From positions 186,001 to 250,000 of the forward strand of contig NZ_BAABRO010000011.1 of assembly GCF_039545035.1 (NCBI RefSeq): 64,000 bases of DNA, written 5' to 3'. Position numbers and translations under genes: made by a program. This DNA is from Novipirellula caenicola (lineage in GTDB: Bacteria > Planctomycetota > Planctomycetia > Pirellulales > Pirellulaceae). Positions 7,062-13,838 of this stretch are shown here, in pieces. The notes beneath the pieces were generated by a model, which saw only the letters and a program-made list of their open reading frames with translations, was not told the origin of the DNA and searched no databases. Every line of letters starts with the position of its first letter. Within the stretch, counting starts at the first letter, position 1.

Positions 7062-7521
7062 GGACGCACAACTTCTTACGGCTTGGGGTCAGCGAGGGAC
7101 AAGCCTGATCCCAAAGCCGATGTTCAAAGCGAGCCGCTTCGCGGCGCGAGGTGGTTGGATTGTTAAAGCGACGTCGTTTGTCACTACCAAACGCTAGTGG
7201 GGAGTGCAGTTCGATGCATCGCCTTGCCCCTGATGATGTCCTGCAATCAGAGGAATACAGGAAAATGGGTGACAGAAAAATAAAGATGCGGCAATTTGGG
7301 GCTGACCATTTTTCTGTCCTTCATCTTCCTGTAAATTCAGCTTTGCTTGATTGATCGATCATGCGATGCTTCGCAAGGTCAATTCCTACAGACTGATCTG
7401 ATTCGCAAGCCACAGTGTCTTGCCAGCAACCATGGAATAGAATCGGGGTAATTTGAAGCGAGTCTCCAGCGTGGAGTCTCCTCCCGTTAAAGTACGACAT
7501 CAAGTCGTCCACAACTCCGTT
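7062..7521 (+). repeat. attC13, family III long site (gene-less cassette 13)
   Basis: Second copy of the gene-less cassette: 7011-7521 repeats 3997-4508 with scattered substitutions, starting from the first base of the cassette. It contains the palindrome at 7257-7332 and ends CTCCGTTATTC. The copies differ mainly around 7190-7250. A reading frame of about 61 codons is shared by both copies, but it begins on the attC core and its end is not preserved as a gene would be. Confidence 0.7.
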
Positions 7522-7531
7522 ATTCGTTCCG

Positions 7532-7990
7532 ATGCAAGTGCAAGACCTTCCCCCGCCGTCACGTTTCATGTTCTGGTGCACCTCGCCATTTCTGGTGGCG
7601 ACGATCGTCCTTCTTCCGCTGCTTGCTCGACCACCGGAGCCAACTGGTTGGGGAATCCTTGCCGCATTCGTGCTGCTCAGCCTTTTCGTTCTCATCGGCC
7701 TTTGGAATGCAGAACGTTTTTGGTGGTGCTGGCGCGCGGTTGGCGGCATCATCGCTGGTGGCTACTTGGCCTACCTCATCGCAATGATCGCCGAGGGCCA
7801 GTGGTTTGGTGATGGTCGCCAATCATCCTCAACCGCCTTCAACGCGTTGATGGGCCTGATCGTGTTCGGCTACCCCGGATTCATGTGGGCCGTCTTTGGT
7901 CGCTTTACATGGAAACCGGAACCTGGATACGAAGACTACCCCAACGAAATCAGCGACATTGACGAGATGGACGTTGAAGCGGGCGGATAA
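7532..7990 (+). CDS. four-helix membrane protein (cassette 14)
   Basis: Integral membrane protein of 152 aa from ATG 7532. Hydrophobic segments lie at about residues 13-32, 40-57, 67-87 and 104-122, then an acidic cytoplasmic-looking tail (EDYPNEISDIDEMDVE). The stop TAA overlaps the first bases of attC14 (GATAAC), so the attC arm supplies the stop. Family not recognised. It follows a gene-less family III cassette, so its promoter is unclear. Confidence 0.7.
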   Translation: MQVQDLPPPSRFMFWCTSPFLVATIVLLPLLARPPEPTGWGILAAFVLLSLFVLIGLWNAERFWWCWRAVGGIIAGGYLAYLIAMIAEGQWFGDGRQSSSTAFNALMGLIVFGYPGFMWAVFGRFTWKPEPGYEDYPNEISDIDEMDVEAGG

Positions 7991-8119
7991 CATGGTTTTT
8001 ACGCTCAGGCCCTTCGGCACACCTTGGCTCTTTGGCAACGGACCATGCCCTTGGTACAATTTCTTGCAGTTCAGACATCGTCTGCTTCGTTCAGGACGCT
8101 GTTGTAAAAACGTTCCGTT
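7981..8119 (+). repeat. attC14, family I, with embedded promoter
   Basis: Begins GGGCGGATAAC with the CDS stop inside it. Stem ATGGTTTTTACG and TGTAAAAACG before GTT (8117-8119). Embedded TTGGCA (8032-8037), 17 nt, TACAAT (8055-8060). Confidence 0.88.
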
Positions 8120-8121
8120 GC

Positions 8122-8556
8122 ATGACCAACATGGCCATCCCATCGAAAAAGCAGCTGGTTGACGGTGACGGATTGGATGAGCGATATGTAATTGAACACT
8201 TTCTCGGAAAGAGCGTCGAGGACGCGTATCGGATTTTCGCCGACGGCGGCGGCTACATAACCGAAGACATCTCTTACATGTCCATCTTCGCACTCGATTA
8301 TTACCTTCCAGCTGCGTTGAAATATTTGCAGAGTTCCGACTCCGTCAATGACTGGGAATTTGCGTCAGGTGTACTTACATCGGTCTCATGTGTCTGCAAT
8401 CGCTGCGATCTCACTGAGTCATTGCGTCGCACAATGTCATCTATTGTCGAATACATCTCTTTACACCTCGACAAGTATGACGCCACAAATGACGATTGGG
8501 TTCAATCACGTATCGAAGCCGTGAGGCACGGGCTAAACAATCGGGGCCGCGTGTAA
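8122..8556 (+). CDS. hypothetical cassette protein with ALDYYLPA helix (cassette 15)
   Basis: Protein of 144 aa from ATG 8122, two bases after the core (ATG 8131 is a second candidate). Segments FLGKSVEDAYRIF and FALDYYLPAALKYL recall DUF6714-type proteins, in which a YLPA helix follows an F-x-G-K motif; this is from memory and unchecked. Helical, soluble, five Cys in the first two-thirds. The promoter in attC14 lies about 60 nt upstream. Confidence 0.65.
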   Translation: MTNMAIPSKKQLVDGDGLDERYVIEHFLGKSVEDAYRIFADGGGYITEDISYMSIFALDYYLPAALKYLQSSDSVNDWEFASGVLTSVSCVCNRCDLTESLRRTMSSIVEYISLHLDKYDATNDDWVQSRIEAVRHGLNNRGRV

Positions 8557-8693
8557 GTCGTGCAACACGGTTTTTACGCAGAGTCGCATCGCGAGCACCT
8601 TCGCTCTTTGGCAACGAGCGATGGCATTGGTACAATCTCACTTCCACACAGTCACTCGCTTCGTCTAGGACGGTATCGTATGAACCTTCCGTT
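8557..8693 (+). repeat. attC15, family I, with embedded promoter
   Basis: GTCGTGCAAC (8557-8566) matches the reverse complement of the cassette 15 start at 9 of 10. The 3' arm has decayed to CGTATGAACC. Embedded TTGGCA (8608-8613), 17 nt, TACAAT (8631-8636). GTT 8691-8693. Confidence 0.88.
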
Positions 8694-8704
8694 GTCGGTC
8701 ACAG

Positions 8705-9211
8705 ATGGCGTCATTCACCGAATACATCATCAATGAACGCGATCCCGCAGACGTCTACCTGCATTGGGACTGCAAATACCAACTCGACGACGGCGTTTCG
8801 CTCTCTGTCGAGCAGACCGGAGCGTGGTGTTACGATTGCTCGATGGTCGTTGCCGCCGAACACGTGCCATCTCTTGCGGCATTGGATGCGCGCATTGCTG
8901 ATCTCGACGATCCCAACCACATCCTGTTGGTGGGCTTTGGTCGGGCCGCGCTTGATCGCGAACGGATTACCCTACCGATACGCCGCTCTTGGCGGTCTCA
9001 TCGCGAATCGCCTGCTCGTTGTCTCGAATGCGGTTCAACGGACATCTTCGCGCTCGATGCCGACGATTGTACTGAACCACGGCACAACAAACGGTTTCGT
9101 GTTACGTCTGGCGGCCATGCTTCAATGTGTTGGGACATCGTTCGCAGGTTGTCACCCGAAGGCGAGGTCACGTTTACCGACGATCCAGCGAAAAACATCA
9201 AGTTCGGGTGA
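8705..9211 (+). CDS. hypothetical protein with Cys pairs (cassette 16)
   Basis: Protein of 168 aa from ATG 8705. Two CxxC pairs (C42/C45 in WCYDC, C106/C109 in CLECGS) about 60 residues apart could form a zinc ribbon. A third Cys lies near the end (ASMCWDI). Soluble, no signal peptide. The TGA stop lies inside the complementary arm of attC16. Possibly a DNA- or protein-binding zinc protein; no family assigned. Confidence 0.65.
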   Translation: MASFTEYIINERDPADVYLHWDCKYQLDDGVSLSVEQTGAWCYDCSMVVAAEHVPSLAALDARIADLDDPNHILLVGFGRAALDRERITLPIRRSWRSHRESPARCLECGSTDIFALDADDCTEPRHNKRFRVTSGGHASMCWDIVRRLSPEGEVTFTDDPAKNIKFG

Positions 9212-9347
9212 CCGACAACATGGTTTTACGCTGAGGGCCTTCGGGCACACGTTGGCCTTTTGGCAACGGGCCCTGGCCTTGATACAATTCTTCGTAGTTC
9301 ATGCATCGCTCACTTTGTCTAGGGCGGCGTCGGCCACACAACCGGTT
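9208..9347 (+). repeat. attC16, chimera of families I and II
   Basis: The 5' part is family I: GTGACCGACAAC (9208-9219) exactly complements the cassette 16 start, followed by ATGGTTTTACG and the embedded promoter TTGGCA (9260-9265), 17 nt, TACAAT (9283-9288). The 3' part is family II (GGCGGCGTCGGCCACACAAC, then CGGTTAGGT). The two inner arms cannot pair with each other, so the folded site should be poor. Confidence 0.85.
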
Positions 9348-9377
9348 AGGTGACGCTAGTCGTCTCAGGGGCAGTCC

Positions 9378-9923
9378 ATGCCATTCAAACTTGTAGCTAT
9401 TCACGACGCTCCCTCTGGCTGCGAGCTTGAACTTGCTGGCAACTCACGCATCACGCTCAATGTCACCCATGCAACCGTTCGCGACTACGTTATCCTCGAT
9501 GGGTTCCGCGACCTGCAATCGTTCGTTGACGCCAAACGGATCGACGTCTACTACCAACCCGTTGCGATTTCCGCGACTGACTGGACCTTGTATTCACGTT
9601 TGGTCCGCGAATCTGGCGTTTGCTGTTCGGTTCCAAATGTTTCGTCGCTGTTTGACCTAACTCACTCTGAAATTCTGGCGTTACCCAACCGGCTGTATGG
9701 TGGCATCGGCTGTGCTGTCGACGACCTTTCGCCTGTCTTCTACACCTCGCCGATCGCCGATTTTCTACCCGACAATCACCGTGGGGCCGGCTGGTTTCGT
9801 TGGGCATTCTCGTCCGCTGGCTATATGTTGCACCAAATCTACGTCAATCCTGACTCCGGGAGCGTGGACATCCACAGCGGGCATGTGGAGCATCACTATC
9901 TCGAAGATTCCCGCGTCACCTAA
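9378..9923 (+). CDS. hypothetical cassette protein (cassette 17)
   Basis: Protein of 181 aa from ATG 9378, preceded by an AGGGGCAG sequence that can serve as Shine-Dalgarno, one of the few clear ones in the array. Beta-rich with long hydrophobic strands, no signal peptide or sure membrane helix. The TAA stop is formed by the attC17 arm (ACCTAAC). Family not recognised. Confidence 0.68.
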   Translation: MPFKLVAIHDAPSGCELELAGNSRITLNVTHATVRDYVILDGFRDLQSFVDAKRIDVYYQPVAISATDWTLYSRLVRESGVCCSVPNVSSLFDLTHSEILALPNRLYGGIGCAVDDLSPVFYTSPIADFLPDNHRGAGWFRWAFSSAGYMLHQIYVNPDSGSVDIHSGHVEHHYLEDSRVT

Positions 9924-10398
9924 CTTCTTCGGATTTGGGGGCAGCGAGGGACGAGCCTGATCCCAAACCCATGTTCAAGGCGATCCGCTTCGTGGCGGAG
10001 GCGGCTGGATCGTTAAAGCTACTTCCATTGACGTGACCGAACTTGAAAAGGGCATGGCCCCCCCCATGCATTCAGAGATCCAAGTTGAGGTGCTGCATTG
10101 AAAACAGCTCTCAGACGCATTCAGGTGAAAATAGGGAAATGAGCGACAGGAAAATGATGATACTGCAATTTAGGTCTGACCATCTTTCTGTCGCGTTAAT
10201 CTTTCTGTGGATTCACCTTCGCTTGACGGATGAAGGAAGCAGCGGATCGCGAAGCCGATTCTTGTACGACTGAACTTTACAGCAACCTACTGTGACTCGT
10301 CAAAAAATATCGACTAAAATAATAAGTTCATTCTGCGAGTTTCCAGCGTGGAGCCTCGCGATCCTAAAGTAGGACTCATTGTTTTATAACACTCCGTT
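9915..10398 (+). repeat. attC17, family III long site
   Basis: GTCACCTAAC (9915-9924) is the exact reverse complement of the cassette 17 start GTTAGGTGAC, and both agree with the textbook RYYYAAC/GTTRRRY consensus. It shows that a family III element closes a normal gene cassette. Internal palindrome at 10131-10208; ends ACTCCGTTATG with GTT at 10396-10398. The middle is diverged from the other copies. Confidence 0.75.
10131..10208. repeat. palindrome inside attC17, diverged copy
   Basis: Diverged copy of the family III palindrome (GGGAAATGAGCGACAGGAAA onward; right arm TTTCTGTCGCGTTAATCTTT). Both arms have changed, and several changes keep pairing. Confidence 0.7.
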
Positions 10399-10405
10399 AT
10401 GTGCC

Positions 10406-11206
10406 ATGGATATCAGCAAGGTCCCCGGATTTCTGCGTCCTCTTGTGCCGTATGTCGAACGATGGACGGCAATTGGCAACGAAGAGATCCTTGCTCGCCT
10501 AGAAGTTGCCCGGTCGGATCAAGTCAAAATGGATGACGCCCGTCGATTCGGCGAGCTGTTTACTCCTGAGCTTCAGCAAGAATGCGCCTTATGGACAGAC
10601 CGAGAACCCATCACTGAGTCAGAAGAAACGAGCGCATTCTACTTCGCCACTGGCGTCCTCGATGAGTTAGATTTACTGCAATCCGACGACAACGGGAACG
10701 CGGTTAACAGCTACATTGAGGCACTCACGAAATTCGGTTCGTACCGTTTGGCTTCCGAGCGAATGCACGCCGCAAAACTTTTGGCAGATTTTGGAGTGAA
10801 TGGTTCCAATACGATTGAGCCGCTTCGGACCGCACTCGACGATGAGGACCATCGAGTACGCGTTTGGGCGCATTTTGCGATTTACAAGATCGATGGAGGC
10901 GATCAGTCCCAGATTGAATCCATTCGCGTTTACCTAAACGACGCTGACAACGAAGTAAGAACAGAGGCGGCAACCGCTTTAGGCCAGATTGGACCGAATG
11001 CTGTTTGCGGAATCCCTGAACTAGTCGACCTGATCGAAGATCCACACCAAGATGAATTCGACGTGCCAATTTTCATGGAGGCACTCGCGTCGATTGGAGC
11101 GGATAACTCACTTGCAAGAAAGGCACTTAAGCGAGCGACCCAATCGGATAACGAATGGATACGAAATGAGGCTTCGGAAATCTTGGAATCAATGACTGAC
11201 GATTGA
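10406..11206 (+). CDS. HEAT-repeat protein (cassette 18)
   Basis: Acidic protein of 266 aa from ATG 10406; the frame extends upstream only into attC17. The C-terminal half has repeated helical pairs of the PBS-lyase HEAT type: DEDHRVRVWAHFAIYKIDGG, DADNEVRTEAATALGQIGPN and ATQSDNEWIRNEASEILESM. The N-terminal half is helical and lacks clear repeats. HEAT repeats usually mediate protein-protein contacts, so a scaffold or inhibitor role is plausible but unproven. It is the longest cassette gene in the window and lies before the longest attC. Confidence 0.78.
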   Translation: MDISKVPGFLRPLVPYVERWTAIGNEEILARLEVARSDQVKMDDARRFGELFTPELQQECALWTDREPITESEETSAFYFATGVLDELDLLQSDDNGNAVNSYIEALTKFGSYRLASERMHAAKLLADFGVNGSNTIEPLRTALDDEDHRVRVWAHFAIYKIDGGDQSQIESIRVYLNDADNEVRTEAATALGQIGPNAVCGIPELVDLIEDPHQDEFDVPIFMEALASIGADNSLARKALKRATQSDNEWIRNEASEILESMTDD

Positions 11207-11207
11207 G

Positions 11208-12092
11208 TGGCACACAACAAAACATGTCGGCAAGGATGCTTCGCATTCGCCGTTTCGGTCTATTGACTACGTCCGGTTCACTGCAATTATTGGTAACTTA
11301 AGGTCGTGCGTTTTGGTAACGGCGACAACGACGGGGCATAGGTTCACGAGAGATCAATCCTCGTTTTCACGCACGCCGGCGACCGATTGGAGTATGGCAC
11401 ATCGAGTGGATGTTTTGACATGATGAAAACCAGTGCTTGAGCGATCCTTTCTCATTAACACGGCGCGGGCGGTGACGGGCATGCCAGCCATTGGGCGACT
11501 CAAGTTTTGGTAGGACTCGCCGTTCCTACTAGTGATACATATTGCCGATTAGTGCTCCCTCTGCTTTGGCTGCGCTGAACACTAGTCTCGACGAATGGAC
11601 ACTGATCGAGATTTCATGTTTTTGCAACGATCGCATGATCACGTCGGCCGGTGGTCGCTCCTCTCGGTCCCTGTTCCGGACGAGTCGCTTTGTGGCGAGG
11701 ATGCGGCTGGGCGTTTGGGCCAGGTTGGTTCTCGTCTCCGGCATTATAGCGTAGAGTTGCGATGATGTAGTCAGAGCATTTCGATGAGCTTCTTTGTTGA
11801 GGTCCGAATTGTCTCGTGTTCAGAAGGAAACAGGAAAATGGGTGACAGGAAAATGATGATTCTGTAAGTTGGGGGCTGACCATTTTTCTGTCCTTCATCT
11901 TCCTGTAAATTCACCTTTGCTTGATTGATCAAGCGATGCTTCACAAGGTCAATTCCAACACACTGAACTGATTAGCCATCCACAGTGTCTTGCCAGCAAC
12001 AATGGAATAGAATCGGGGCGATTAGAAGCGAGTCTCCAGCGTGGAGTCTCCTTCCCATAAAGATACGACACCGAGTCATACATACGTCCGTT
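11208..12092 (+). repeat. attC18, extended family III element with no gene
   Basis: TGGCACACAAC (11208-11218) matches the reverse complement of the cassette 18 start at 10 of 11, so the site starts right after the HEAT gene. The GTT core is at 12090-12092, giving about 885 nt. The last 400 nt are typical family III, with the palindrome at 11830-11906. The first 450 nt (11220-11670) are unlike the other copies and hold no convincing gene, so this may be an insertion or a decayed cassette. Confidence 0.6.
11830..11906. repeat. palindrome inside attC18
   Basis: ACAGGAAAATGGGTGACAGG onward, with right arm CATTTTTCTGTCCTTCATCT then TCCTGT. Nearly identical to the copies at 4243 and 7257. Confidence 0.75.
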
Positions 12093-12118
12093 ATTTGCCA
12101 CAGGTCGTGGGTGCTTCT

Positions 12119-12469
12119 ATGAAGTATTCTGGATCAATCGACCTCGATACGTTGATCGACCTCGACTCGCTCGCCGCCAACGGTGCCTGTCACTGGACGT
12201 TTTTGGCGTTCCCAACGTCTACCGTGAACGAGCAGGAAGTCCCATCCGATCCAGACGCTCAGCGATACATCGCTGCCGTCCAATCTTCTGGTGTGCCCGT
12301 CGGAATTTGGTGCAACTCACCTGTCGATGGGACCGCGTATGCGGCAGTGACGCATGACGTGATCCCTCAGCTTCATCGTGCCATCAAGGGCCTAACTCAG
12401 TTTCAAGCGTCGTTTGCCGCATACTTGAGCGAACGGTTGTTCGCGGAAGCTGGCTTGGGTGGCACCTAA
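12119..12469 (+). CDS. hypothetical cassette protein (cassette 19)
   Basis: Protein of 116 aa from ATG 12119; earlier in-frame codons lie in attC18. Soluble, mildly acidic, with a Trp/Cys-containing core (GACHWTFLAF, VGIWCNSP) and a C-terminal helix. Not recognised. The TAA stop is built by the attC19 arm (GCACCTAAC), as in cassette 17. Confidence 0.63.
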   Translation: MKYSGSIDLDTLIDLDSLAANGACHWTFLAFPTSTVNEQEVPSDPDAQRYIAAVQSSGVPVGIWCNSPVDGTAYAAVTHDVIPQLHRAIKGLTQFQASFAAYLSERLFAEAGLGGT

Positions 12470-12611
12470 CGATTTGTGGTCGCTGAGTTTGCGGCGTTCA
12501 TGCCGCAAACGCCTTTCTTTCTTCATTCCAGGCGGACTCTCGTTGTATAATCATTTAGCTGGCCAACGTCTTTCGCATCGATCAGGGGTGGCGTCGACCG
12601 AAAAACTCGTT
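12459..12611 (+). repeat. attC19, family II variant with partly decayed 3' arm
   Basis: GTGGCACCTAAC (12459-12470) matches the reverse complement of the cassette 19 start at 10 of 12. The inner stem is GGTCG/CGACC where other family II sites have GGCCG/CGGCC, a compensatory change. The outer 3' arm has drifted (GAAAAACTC). TATAAT at 12546-12551; GTT 12609-12611. Confidence 0.85.
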
Positions 12612-12670
12612 GTGCGACTCAGCGGTTAACAAGTTTGAGTCTTTGCGGTTTGTCATCTGGAGGCATCTCA

Positions 12671-13120
12671 ATGCCTGCAACATCTGTAGAAATTAACATT
12701 GGTGCCGACTCTGCGGTGATATTCGACTTGATCCACGACTATTCTTGTCGCCTTGAGTGGGACCCGTTTCTCCGCGAGGCAACTCTTTTGAACGGAGCGA
12801 GAAGGGCAGACGTTGGCGTCGTTTCTAGGTGCGTCGCGCGCAATGCCGTCGGTGGGCTTGCAATGGATACCGAATACATATCCTTTTTGCGTCCATCCGT
12901 CGCTGCTGTCTCAATGACGCGTGCCCCCTTCTTCCTTCGCAATTTCGCCGCTTCAATTCGCCAGAAGCAGATTGAAAGCAATGTGGTCCGTGTGACGTAT
13001 CGCTATTACTTTGAGGCAAAACCTCGATTTCTCGCCTTCATCATCAAGCCAATCGTTGACTTCGTTATTAGACGTGAAACCCAGATACGGCTGGCTGCTC
13101 TAAAATTCTATCTGGAGTAG
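12671..13120 (+). CDS. SRPBCC (START-like) family protein (cassette 20)
   Basis: Protein of 149 aa with the layout of SRPBCC/polyketide-cyclase-like proteins: an N-terminal strand and helix (ADSAVIFDLIHDY, then RLEWDPFLREA), a long curved sheet, and a final long helix. These proteins bind hydrophobic ligands in an internal cavity; the ligand is not deducible. ATG 12671 is preceded by GGAGG at a good distance, which decides the start. It is the last cassette with a clear attC on its left; the site on its right is degenerate. Confidence 0.75.
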   Translation: MPATSVEINIGADSAVIFDLIHDYSCRLEWDPFLREATLLNGARRADVGVVSRCVARNAVGGLAMDTEYISFLRPSVAAVSMTRAPFFLRNFAASIRQKQIESNVVRVTYRYYFEAKPRFLAFIIKPIVDFVIRRETQIRLAALKFYLE

Positions 13121-13121
13121 G

Positions 13122-13260
13122 GGGCGGATGATATGGTCTTTACGCAAGGTTGCGGCGGTCGTCGCTGGCGAAACGTTCGGTGGGCAAGGTTCAATCGCTT
13201 CGGTGGAGTGCAACTCGAGTGCAAACCGGCGAACGTTTTTGCTGTTTGGCGATGGGCGAA
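13122..13260 (+). repeat. degenerate attC20 remnant
   Basis: After the SRPBCC stop the sequence begins like family I (GATATGGTCTTTACGCAAGG) and keeps a recognisable GGTTCAATCGCTTCG middle, but no matching 3' arm or GTT core is evident. The right boundary is a guess. It looks like an old, non-functional site near the end of the array. Confidence 0.45.
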
Positions 13261-13364
13261 GGCCTCGACGTTGTCGAACGGATTATCGAAATCGAACAGG
13301 CGTTCAATATCACCGTTCAAAATCACTGTTGTTTGACAAAGTTTACTCGATTGGAAATCCTTTT

Positions 13365-13706
13365 ATGGCTGCATCTTCTGATGAGGTCCAACGTCGCTGC
13401 AACGCTGCAATCGAGGCGATTCGCCGTGTCCACGGAACCGCTGCGGACGAAGATGGCGTGACGCTTTTCGTTTCGCACCACCTTGACGAGCTCGGTGAGG
13501 AGTTCTGGCTGAAACACTGCGGTGTTCCGCGGCCAGAACCGGCACAAGTTCTCGAGATTCTTGTTTTGCAATCTCATTGGAGCGAGGAGGACGATGACGG
13601 GATCGACACCTTCGACTTCACCTTGCCGGACGACGTAACCAATTACGTCATTAGCGTTGAATTCGATGACAGTGGAAACGTCTGTGGCGTGTCGATGGAG
13701 AGCTGA
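13365..13706 (+). CDS. hypothetical acidic protein, terminal cassette
   Basis: Protein of 113 aa from ATG 13365. The frame is open upstream to 13128 but that part covers the attC remnant, so the downstream ATG is preferred. Helical N-terminus (EVQRRCNAAIEAIRRV), then an acidic beta-rich C-terminus (DGIDTFDFTLPDDVTNYVISVEFDDSG). This pattern recalls DUF2004-like proteins, unchecked. It is the last gene of the array; 13707-13838 holds nothing recognisable. Confidence 0.6.
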   Translation: MAASSDEVQRRCNAAIEAIRRVHGTAADEDGVTLFVSHHLDELGEEFWLKHCGVPRPEPAQVLEILVLQSHWSEEDDDGIDTFDFTLPDDVTNYVISVEFDDSGNVCGVSMES

Positions 13707-13838
13707 TCGAATACTTGCCGTTCTTTGGGCATCGCAATCTCCGAGAGCGGTTTCGATATTTGATCTGCAGGGGACAAGCCTGTTACATCGCCGTTGGGGT
13801 CGCATCAAGTCGAAGCCGCGAGTCTCAGGAACACCTTG

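Noticed and set aside
11542-11754. 70-codon + strand frame in the gene-free part of cassette 18
   Set aside because: No ribosome site, composition unlike other cassette products, and the - strand is equally open.
1-13837. Repeats as a CRISPR array
   Set aside because: Repeats of 135 nt or more with gene-sized spacers and complementary arms fit attC sites, not CRISPR.
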